Source: Dokdonella_A sp964582225 (GTDB taxonomy: Bacteria; Pseudomonadota; Gammaproteobacteria; Xanthomonadales; Rhodanobacteraceae). From it: a stretch of 64,000 nucleotides of DNA. The notes under the pieces are model-generated. The model was given only the letters and a program-made list of their open reading frames with translations. It searched no databases and was not told where the DNA came from. The stretch covers positions 1 through 64,000 of the forward strand of contig CAZORA010000004.1 of assembly GCA_964582225.1 (NCBI GenBank). The letters run 5' to 3'. Shown in pieces: positions 1 to 7,263 of the stretch. The first letter of the stretch is position 1, and each line of letters starts with the position of its first letter. The translations under genes and the position numbers were made by a program.

Positions 1-2179
1 CCTTGTAGCCATCCTTCAGCGCCAAGGTCTTGAGCTTGCCTTTGGGCAGGTTGGCCCGCGTGGGGAAATCCAGCTCCAGCACTTCGTCGCTGGGCGTGAT
101 GCCTTCCTCACGTAGGTAGTCCTTGAACGCGGCCATGTAGTTGGCACGCACGCCGAAGATGTTCAACGTCTCTAGTTTCTCTAAATGCGCGCCCTTGGGC
201 CGATCCTGCGGCAAGGTACGCTTGAGCGAGAAGCCCTTGCCCTTGAGGCGCACGCCGCGCCCGAACAACTGGATGATCTGCGAGCCTTCACCCTGACCCA
301 TGTTCAACAGGCCCATCGTGGACACGCGCCAACTGCTCCAACCTTCCGTGAATTTGCGCGAGCCGATCAGCACGTTGAGGCGGCTGTCCTTGTTGTTCAG
401 CGTGCCGAACAACGCGCCGCCGAAGTCGTCGCGTTCGCTATCGAAGGCCTCCACGTCCTCCGCCATCCCGAAGAAGCCCGCATCGTCGCCGATGTTGATG
501 AGGCCGAAGGGCTCTGCATCGCCCACGCGCAACGCCAGCTCCCCCTTGCTGCTCTTGATGTTGACCAGTTTCAATCGCTGGCGGGCCGAGGCATTGAACA
601 CTCGCAGCAGGATGTCGGCGTACAGATCATCCACGCGACCGCCGAAGCCCATCAGGGGCGTGAAACGCCCGCTGAAGATGTTGTTGCCCTTGGCGTCCAA
701 AATCTGCGCCCGGTCGGCAATCAGGTCGGTCAGCCAGCTCTTGATCTGCGCTTCGCTGTTCAGGAAGTCGGCGAGGAAGTTCACCACTTCCAGGATGTCC
801 GACTCCTCGCCTGACACGGTGTTGCCCACGAACACCCACAGCGGCTTTTCGATGTTGAAGTCAGCCAGCTTGTCGCGGTGCGTGCTCCACAGCCAAAGCT
901 GCTGGTAGTAGGCCAGCAGGCAGGCGGTGAAATACTTGCGCGCGTTGTCGGCCTGATCAAAGGCCTCGCCGCTCATGTTGAGGATCAGCGACTCCTTGCC
1001 GTAGCCGTCCTCGTAGAAGAACTTGTACGAGTAATCGAACAAAATGCACTTGGCGTAAATCTCGCGCGTAGCAGTGATGCGCGCGCGGCGCTTGTCCTCG
1101 GCGGTCAGGGCAAGTTGCGCCTTCTGCCCGTCGTCCAGACTGCGCAGACTGGTGGTATTGAACAGCATCTTGGCGCGCTTTTTCTGGATGTCTTCTTCCG
1201 CTGCCGCCACGGTCATACCCTTGGCCACTGCCTGCCCGAAGGTGGCCGAGTACTCGAAGGCAAATCCGCCTCGCACCAGCGCATCGCGCCGCGCCATCCA
1301 CGCGCCCGCCGCCGTGCCCGTACCACGGTGGCCTTCGTCCACCAGCACCAGGTTGTTGCCCTCGAAAGCATCCACGGCGACGGTCTTGTCGCCCATCTCA
1401 TCGCCCAGCTTGTTGATGTCGATGATTTCGATGGTGCCGCGCGCGGGTGACTGGGCCTTGTTGAAGAACTGCGAGAACCCGAAGCCGGACAGGTGCAGCT
1501 CCTCCAGATGCTGACGGCTCAACCCTTCGTTGGGCGTGAGCAGGACGATCTTGCTCGGGTAGTGATCGCTGCGCCCCGCCTGGAAGTAGTGCAGATACTG
1601 GCGGATGTTGACGTGCAGCAGCAGGGTCTTGCCGCTGCCGGTGGCATTCCAGAAGGCGATCTTGTTCAGGTCGTCCGCTTCGAAGTCGCGGAACGGTTCC
1701 GCGCCCGTCTCGGCGCGGTAGTGCGTCATTTCCTCGTTCAGGCCATCGAGCAAGTCCTGACGGTGGTTGAAATACCAGTCCAGATACAGCTCGGTGAACA
1801 GCAGCGAGAGGTACTGGAAGTACTTCATCTGCAGTTCGTGGCCTTCCAGCTTGTTGCGCTGAGCGGTGATGGCCTGCCAGTGGGCGACGACGTTCAAGTC
1901 GTAGCGCCGCAGGTCGGCCTCGGGCACCTTGTTGGGATCGAATAAGCCTCGGATCAGTTCGTGGAAGAACTTGGTCTGGCCGTCCTCGTCGATGCCCTCG
2001 AAGCGGTCATCGCCCAAGCGCATCTTGAGTGCCGCCAGCGTGCCGCCCTGAAAGAAACCCAGCACCCAGCGGTTGAGCACCAATTCCTGATGGAAGCTGC
2101 GCTTCCTGACGCCGCGACTGGAGCCGGCTGCGCCGCTTGCGCCCGAACCGGCGACAGGGGTCTTGCGTGGCCGTGCCAT
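1..2179 (-). CDS. Type III restriction Res-like DEAD/DEAH helicase (partial, C-terminus outside window)
   Basis: Partial protein: 726 codons are present and the frame runs off the left edge without a stop. Superfamily 2 helicase motifs are visible: Walker A ATGSGKT at residues 179-185, a Walker B of DExH type (DEGH, 281-284), the TAT-like motif SATFGQA shortly after, and a motif VI-like segment QLFGRGVRL near residue 637. This arrangement and the position directly after a Mod-like methyltransferase are known from Res subunits of type III restriction systems, which translocate on DNA and cut through a C-terminal PD-(D/E)XK nuclease. That nuclease would lie beyond the window, so cleavage activity is inferred only. 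The ATG overlaps the methyltransferase stop by one base (TGATG), implying translational coupling. It is the last visible gene of the five-gene island operon. Confidence 0.85.
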   Translation of the reverse strand, partial: MARPRKTPVAGSGASGAAGSSRGVRKRSFHQELVLNRWVLGFFQGGTLAALKMRLGDDRFEGIDEDGQTKFFHELIRGLFDPNKVPEADLRRYDLNVVAHWQAITAQRNKLEGHELQMKYFQYLSLLFTELYLDWYFNHRQDLLDGLNEEMTHYRAETGAEPFRDFEADDLNKIAFWNATGSGKTLLLHVNIRQYLHYFQAGRSDHYPSKIVLLTPNEGLSRQHLEELHLSGFGFSQFFNKAQSPARGTIEIIDINKLGDEMGDKTVAVDAFEGNNLVLVDEGHRGTGTAAGAWMARRDALVRGGFAFEYSATFGQAVAKGMTVAAAEEDIQKKRAKMLFNTTSLRSLDDGQKAQLALTAEDKRRARITATREIYAKCILFDYSYKFFYEDGYGKESLILNMSGEAFDQADNARKYFTACLLAYYQQLWLWSTHRDKLADFNIEKPLWVFVGNTVSGEESDILEVVNFLADFLNSEAQIKSWLTDLIADRAQILDAKGNNIFSGRFTPLMGFGGRVDDLYADILLRVFNASARQRLKLVNIKSSKGELALRVGDAEPFGLINIGDDAGFFGMAEDVEAFDSERDDFGGALFGTLNNKDSRLNVLIGSRKFTEGWSSWRVSTMGLLNMGQGEGSQIIQLFGRGVRLKGKGFSLKRTLPQDRPKGAHLEKLETLNIFGVRANYMAAFKDYLREEGITPSDEVLELDFPTRANLPKGKLKTLALKDGYK

Positions 2180-5100
2180 CAGATGTCCTCCACGGAGAAC
2201 ATGCGCTCCAGAAACTCCGGCTCGATCTGGCGCAGCTTGAGCACGCGGGTGGCACCGCCTTCCTCGGCCGTCTGCGTCAGCACGGTGGGAATGTTGTGGT
2301 CGCCATTGATGTAGACCACGTCAAACTCGTTGTCCGCCGGGTTAATGGCCAGCTTGTCGCAGAGCTTGTTGATGCCTTCGTAGTCCAGAACATCGCATTC
2401 GCGCCACAGCACGAGGCAGGTCTCATTGCTGGGCAGGGTTCCTGTGACGGTGACGAAGCCGCGCTGCGGCTGGGCGTCGATGTGCTTTACCCGCAGGCCG
2501 ATCAGGTAATTGAAGGTCTCGACCAGATCGATCTTGCGCGGCTCGAACGCGCCCGCCGAATCCACGGCCACGTTGAGGGTGTAGTCGAAGGGCTTCTTGA
2601 AGTCTTCCACCGACAGCAACGAGCCACGGCTTTCCACGTCTAACAGGTAGTTGAGCAGGTAGTCGTCCTTGGCCTGCTGCGGCAGGGTGTTCAGCAAATC
2701 GCCCTGCTTGGCACTGCGGCGCAGCTGCAGGTTGTTCAGGGTGTCTTCGTAGCTTTCGAGTTTGAGGACTTTGAAGCAGTGGGAGATGCCGGTTTCGGAG
2801 GCGGTGGGTTTGCCGTCTTTCCAGTCGGAGGAATACACAACTTTCTGGATTCTCGGCTTCGCTACCGAATTGAAGTAGTCACCCTGTTCGGCGAGGATAT
2901 ATTTTCTATTTCCCCCATCTTCTCGATTGAGATTAATCACGGCATGGCCTGTGGTACCAGAACCCGCGAAATAATCCAGCACCACACCTGCTCGATCACC
3001 ACCCAACATGATGCGAACAGAATCTTCAACAGCCCCGATAGCCTTGGGAAAGCTGAATTCATTGCGAGCGCTAAACAATGACTTAAGCAGGGCGGTTCCA
3101 TACTCGGTTGCCGAGTATTTCTTATCCGACCAAATTGTCTGAGGAAGCACCCCCTCTTCGTTGGGTCGATATTTGTAGTAAATCTGAAGTTCCCCGCGCT
3201 GATTAACTTTCGGAACGATCTCATCTGTTTCCTTTGAAATTCGTTCTAGACCCCAGCGCCAAACTCGCTCCGTTCCCTGCGAGTCAATCGGACACATCAC
3301 CGTTTCACCTTCCTCTGGCTGCTCTAGAACATCATAAGCAGTCAATGAGTCATTCCATTTCAAATTTGGAACACGATAACCACCATCCCTGACATAGATT
3401 GGGAAGAAGCGTTTTGGTCGGCTATAACGCTCCGAAGCTGACCCTTCTCGCCGGAAATTGCGCCATTCAAAGGCTCCCTTCTCATCGGATTGATTAAACC
3501 GCGCCAACTGATCATCGTTACGCGCCAACTTTGCAATAGCAGAATTCTGAGACACGCCATAAAAAATTCCATACTCATGACACTGCGCAAAACCACGCAG
3601 GGTTACACGACCAGACGGGTTAATCCGAATTGAAACTGATCCGAGAAAATTATCTTCTCCAAACTCTTTAGCAAGCAAAAGTGCCAGTTCTTTCTGCTGG
3701 GCATCATCAATGGTCGCGCAGAGCACGCCATCACTTGTCAGAAAGTTCTTCGATGCATAAACTCGATTCGCTATCAAACTGATCCATGATGAGGATCTAT
3801 AGCCATTCTTGTAGGCAATTTCGGATGAGTCGGTATTGTAGGGCGGATCGATGTAGATCGACTTCACACATTCTCGGTACTTGGTAACAAGGAGCGCAAG
3901 CGCCTGAAAGTTGTCGCTATGAAGGAGCAAACCATCTGTCATGGCCTCGACATCTGAAACCAGCTCAAGCCACTTGAATTTGAATTCATCAGAAAACAGG
4001 CTCGTATCCACCATCCGATACTGCGCAGCCTTCAAGTCCTCCACCGTCCCTGGCGCATCGCCATCCCAAACGCCCAGCTGTTTCCACCGCGCCCATTGCT
4101 GCGCGTTCGCTACCACTTCCGGCCACAGCGCTTCCGGTACCCGATCCAACGTGATGCAGTAGTGACTGGAGACAACGAACTTCTTTTTCAGCCACAGCTT
4201 CTTCTGGAAGTCTTCCAACTGGGCCAAGAAAGTGATCAGCTCCAGCGCGATGCTGCGCAGGCACTGGATCATGCGCAGGTTCTTTTCGATGTCCGCGAAC
4301 GCGCCCGCGTGCTGCACATCGTCCAGGTGCATCACTTCGTTCTTGATGTAGAAGTCCAGCTCGCGGCGCAAAAAGCCGCTCAAGTCTTTGTGGATGAAAT
4401 AGTCCGCCGTGTTCTTGGTGGTGTAGGTGGTGAGGTGTTTTTCCAGCAGGCTGCGCTGCGGGTTTTTCTCGGTGGGGGCGCGAAGCCCTAAGGCCAGCCA
4501 GCGGGCTTTGACGGCAGTGTCATCCAGCACGGCGGCCACGGCATCGGCGACCAGTTTGTCTTGCTTGGTGCCTTTGGGCTGGGCGGCGTATTCAAAACGC
4601 ACGATCAGCTCTTTTGCGCCGTCGCTGCCCGTCACTTCTTCTACCGGCAGGATGTCTTCTTGGTAGTCGTCGCCGTTGTCATCCACGCGGGTGAGGGTTT
4701 TGGCCTGCACCAGCGCAAAGCGGCGCTCTTTGTCGTTATCCTTGCGGTTGTCTTTGGCGGTGTCGGCGGCGGTGAGGCGGAAGTGCACCGTGCGACCGTC
4801 TTCGAGCTTGAAGCTGTAGTTGCTGAAGTTCTCGCCGCTCTTGGTGTAGTACTGATCCTTGTTGGCCCAGTGCAGCATCACCTCTTCGCCCGCGTAGGGG
4901 ATGGCGTAGGTGTCGCCCTTGTAGCGGCGCTGGCTGATGAAGTCGCCTTGCTCGTAATAGCGGGAGAAAAAGGCCAGCAGGTGCGAAAATACTGCATTTT
5001 CATGCTCGCTGGCGCCGGTGTTGTACTGCGCCAGCTTCTCGCGCAGCTCCTTCACTTTCGGGACTGTGGCCGGATCGATGCCGTCTGCCCGGTACTGCGC

Positions 5101-5325
5101 TTCTTTTTCCTTCAGCTCACGCGCCACCTGGTCTTGCTGTGCCGCGCCGCCTTGCCTGAGCGCAGTCTGCACCTTCTCGGCCAGCCGGTTCTCCAGGTAG
5201 TCGTTGATTTCGCCAGCGCGGGCGTTGAGGATGCGGTAGATCCCGAAGTCCAGTTCCGGGCGGTCGATCTGGAAGATCTCGCGCAGCTTGGCGACGAGCT
5301 CCTCAAATTTGGGATTGTTGGTCAT
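2179..5325 (-). CDS. Type III Mod-like site-specific DNA methyltransferase, 1048 aa
   Basis: Amino-methyltransferase of the beta class by motif order: catalytic motif IV DPPY at residues 493-496 comes before the SAM-binding motif FAGSGTT at 786-792, as in type III Mod subunits. The DPPY form suggests N6-adenine methylation. At 1048 residues it is much longer than the usual 600-700 for Mod, because about 420 residues precede the catalytic part; I recognise no domain in that extension. The segment encoding residues of about 440-835 (about 2820-4000), holding both motifs and the presumed target-recognition region, is AT-rich compared with its flanks, which suggests module exchange. The reading frame is uninterrupted. 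The ATG overlaps the upstream nucleotidyltransferase stop (ATGA), and the stop overlaps the helicase start. The likely role is protecting self DNA and supplying specificity. Confidence 0.88.
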   Translation of the reverse strand: MTNNPKFEELVAKLREIFQIDRPELDFGIYRILNARAGEINDYLENRLAEKVQTALRQGGAAQQDQVARELKEKEAQYRADGIDPATVPKVKELREKLAQYNTGASEHENAVFSHLLAFFSRYYEQGDFISQRRYKGDTYAIPYAGEEVMLHWANKDQYYTKSGENFSNYSFKLEDGRTVHFRLTAADTAKDNRKDNDKERRFALVQAKTLTRVDDNGDDYQEDILPVEEVTGSDGAKELIVRFEYAAQPKGTKQDKLVADAVAAVLDDTAVKARWLALGLRAPTEKNPQRSLLEKHLTTYTTKNTADYFIHKDLSGFLRRELDFYIKNEVMHLDDVQHAGAFADIEKNLRMIQCLRSIALELITFLAQLEDFQKKLWLKKKFVVSSHYCITLDRVPEALWPEVVANAQQWARWKQLGVWDGDAPGTVEDLKAAQYRMVDTSLFSDEFKFKWLELVSDVEAMTDGLLLHSDNFQALALLVTKYRECVKSIYIDPPYNTDSSEIAYKNGYRSSSWISLIANRVYASKNFLTSDGVLCATIDDAQQKELALLLAKEFGEDNFLGSVSIRINPSGRVTLRGFAQCHEYGIFYGVSQNSAIAKLARNDDQLARFNQSDEKGAFEWRNFRREGSASERYSRPKRFFPIYVRDGGYRVPNLKWNDSLTAYDVLEQPEEGETVMCPIDSQGTERVWRWGLERISKETDEIVPKVNQRGELQIYYKYRPNEEGVLPQTIWSDKKYSATEYGTALLKSLFSARNEFSFPKAIGAVEDSVRIMLGGDRAGVVLDYFAGSGTTGHAVINLNREDGGNRKYILAEQGDYFNSVAKPRIQKVVYSSDWKDGKPTASETGISHCFKVLKLESYEDTLNNLQLRRSAKQGDLLNTLPQQAKDDYLLNYLLDVESRGSLLSVEDFKKPFDYTLNVAVDSAGAFEPRKIDLVETFNYLIGLRVKHIDAQPQRGFVTVTGTLPSNETCLVLWRECDVLDYEGINKLCDKLAINPADNEFDVVYINGDHNIPTVLTQTAEEGGATRVLKLRQIEPEFLERMFSVEDI

Positions 5326-6242
5326 GACGCGGAGATCCCATTGTTTGCATCGCCTGATGCGTCGAGTTGGTCGATCAGTTCGCGCAGGCTGGCATGGGCG
5401 CGGCGAAAGGCAGCCAAGGTGGTGGCGTGCGGTGCGAGTACACCGTTCAGGGCAATGGCATGGGCGGCCGGCAGCCAGTCGTCGACGCTGGCGAGGCCTG
5501 CGCGTGCCGCTGCCTGCATCACGGCTTCGTCACATGGATGCTGCGTTGCGAGCGTCTCGCGCCAGGCGATGTGCCAGTGTTCGCTTGCCAGCGACGTTTG
5601 CTCGCGGGCCAGCCACCACAGCGCGATGGCGCGGCCGATATCCTTGGTGAAGCGCGGGGGATTGTCGGGCAGGTTGGAAATCGGCGTGCGGTCCGGGTCG
5701 GCATGCTCCAGCAGGTGCGCCAGCGCCATGTTGGCAGGGCGCGCCACACGCAGACCAAACTCGGTGTCTTCCGCGCCATGCACGGCGACACGCAGGTAGC
5801 GAAAGCTCGGCAGGCCGAAGTCGCCCAGGGTTGTGTGGAAGCGCCGCCAGTGCTTGCGGGCAGTTTGTTGCTCCGGCGGGTCGGCAAGCAGCTCGACAAA
5901 CCAGCCTTCGTCCTCCCCGGGTGGACTCAGGCGCAGGGCGGGAAGCTGCTCTGCTGGCGTGCTCGCGGAGCCTGGCCTCATCTCATTCAGGTATTGAGGC
6001 TGCCAGCCTTCGCCGAGTAGCAAGTGCCCCAGGGTTTCCGCCGCGGCCACCGCATCGATGGCAGGGCGCACGAGCAGGTCGATGTCCTTGGTAGCAACCG
6101 AGTATGAGCCAGAGACGTCGCGGAAGGCCCAGGCCGTGGCGATACTGCCGATGACCACCACGTTGGCGCGCAAGCCCGTTGGCACGCGCTCGGCTACACG
6201 GCGCAGCAAACGGACCGCATCAAGTTCGACCAAGCGGCTCAT
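5322..6242 (-). CDS. AbiEii-like nucleotidyltransferase
   Basis: 306-residue protein with the signature of the polymerase-beta nucleotidyltransferase fold near its N-terminus: a GS pair at G32/S33 and a DxD pair in TKDIDLL (D53/D55). Length, layout and gene order (directly after a DNA-binding protein, with a 4-base ATGA overlap) resemble AbiEii/AbiGii toxins of type IV toxin-antitoxin systems. Those toxins transfer nucleotides to tRNA or other acceptors. I infer a toxin or effector role. The similarity is by motif only, so a housekeeping-type nucleotidyltransferase partner of the R-M genes is also possible. The stop overlaps the methyltransferase ATG by 4 bases, so this gene is embedded in the restriction operon. 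Confidence 0.65.
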   Translation of the reverse strand: MSRLVELDAVRLLRRVAERVPTGLRANVVVIGSIATAWAFRDVSGSYSVATKDIDLLVRPAIDAVAAAETLGHLLLGEGWQPQYLNEMRPGSASTPAEQLPALRLSPPGEDEGWFVELLADPPEQQTARKHWRRFHTTLGDFGLPSFRYLRVAVHGAEDTEFGLRVARPANMALAHLLEHADPDRTPISNLPDNPPRFTKDIGRAIALWWLAREQTSLASEHWHIAWRETLATQHPCDEAVMQAAARAGLASVDDWLPAAHAIALNGVLAPHATTLAAFRRAHASLRELIDQLDASGDANNGISAS

Positions 6243-7183
6243 AGTCGTGCCGCCTTGATGAATTGCAGGGCTTGATTGCGCAACCCCATGTCGAGCAAGG
6301 ACATGAAGACGTCGCTCGCGGGCGCTAGCGCGGTTGCGTCGCGCAAGCCCGCGCGCATCAGCTTGGCGCGCACGACGGTGACGACCACCGGGGCGGCTTC
6401 CAGAACGCGGGTTTCCTGCTCCAGCCCATCATCAAGTTGCTTGAGCAATCCGATCGAGAAGGCCGTCTTCTGTGGAGGCACCTGTGCCAGCAGGTCGAGT
6501 CGTGGCAAGCCCATGATGTCCAGCGACTGCGCGTCGCCCGTAATCGCTGCAACGCCGGACAAGGCCATGCGCCCCCATCCTTGGTTGTTGGTCGTCCGAT
6601 GCAATAACGGCATGCAGCGTTCCAACAATTGGGCCGGCGGCTTGATTCTGGCGCCGGTCTCGAAGCGGAAGCGCAGGGTTGTCGGCAATGCGCCGGCCTT
6701 GGCCAGGAGCGCGGTGCTGATGTCTTCCGGGCGAATCTGCAAGGCCGAGCCTTTTTCCTTCACCAGCCCGGCGGATCGAAGATGCTCTATTGCAGCTCGA
6801 ACCGGTGTTTGCGACGCCCCCACCAATCCGACCATTTCCTTGATCGACACCTTCTCGTTGCGCAGATTCGCTTCGATGAGCATGCGCAGGACTTCGTGTC
6901 GATAGTTCGGCCTGGGCAACGCCACCGCATCCGTATTTGTCTGCGCCTGCCTGCCGACGATCTCCAAATGCATCCGGGTCCGCACTTCCGGCGCGAGTGC
7001 GGGCAACAAGGTGGCCCACTCCTTGCCGATGGTCTCCTCGGTGAGGACGGGGTTCTCCACCACCAAGCGTCCATCGATCTGATCGGCAGCGGTCAACTCC
7101 GCGGCCAATGAGATGATCTCGGCTCGCAGGTCGCGGGTATTGCGCAGGTAGCGCAGGGTTCTGATGCGGGGCGACGTAGACAC
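6239..7183 (-). CDS. Winged-helix DNA-binding protein, AbiEi-like antitoxin/regulator candidate
   Basis: 314-residue protein. Residues of about 95-150 read as a winged helix-turn-helix: a helix (RHEVLRMLIE), a second helix (SIKEMVGLVG), a recognition helix (QTPVRAAIEHLRSAGLV) and a wing. The start is GTG at 7183, preceded by GGAG at a suitable distance; an in-frame stop lies a little further upstream, so no longer form is possible. The gene ends in ATGA, overlapping the nucleotidyltransferase start. Antitoxins of AbiE-type systems are winged-helix proteins encoded just before their nucleotidyltransferase toxin and bind repeats in their own promoter. A three-copy repeat lies 33-75 bases upstream here. 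The regulatory role is inference, and I do not recognise the N- and C-terminal regions. Confidence 0.6.
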   Translation of the reverse strand: MSTSPRIRTLRYLRNTRDLRAEIISLAAELTAADQIDGRLVVENPVLTEETIGKEWATLLPALAPEVRTRMHLEIVGRQAQTNTDAVALPRPNYRHEVLRMLIEANLRNEKVSIKEMVGLVGASQTPVRAAIEHLRSAGLVKEKGSALQIRPEDISTALLAKAGALPTTLRFRFETGARIKPPAQLLERCMPLLHRTTNNQGWGRMALSGVAAITGDAQSLDIMGLPRLDLLAQVPPQKTAFSIGLLKQLDDGLEQETRVLEAAPVVVTVVRAKLMRAGLRDATALAPASDVFMSLLDMGLRNQALQFIKAARL

Positions 7184-7215
7184 CGCGCGACTCCGACGAT
7201 GATCCGGATATCATT

Positions 7216-7258
7216 CTGCACAAATCAGAGTATTCTGCAAGTTATTATTCATCCTGCA
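7216..7258 (-). promoter_or_regulatory. Three direct repeats with 19-bp period, candidate operator of the winged-helix gene
   Basis: On the plus strand CTGCA occurs at 7216-7220, 7235-7239 and 7254-7258, exactly 19 bases apart. The wider units are CATTCTGCA, TATTCTGCA and CATCCTGCA. They fill the only sizeable gap in the island operon (7184-7263), between the helicase stop and the GTG of the winged-helix gene, and the gap is visibly AT-rich. TTGCAG on the minus strand could be a -35 box, with a weak -10 about 17-18 bases on. The likely function is an internal promoter with tandem binding sites for the downstream winged-helix protein. Function is inferred; the spacing is seen directly. Confidence 0.6.
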
Positions 7259-7263
7259 TGTGA

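Noticed and set aside
2820..4000. AT-rich block as an inserted element inside the methyltransferase
   Set aside because: The reading frame is continuous across it and contains the catalytic motifs, so it is part of the gene; module exchange fits better than insertion.
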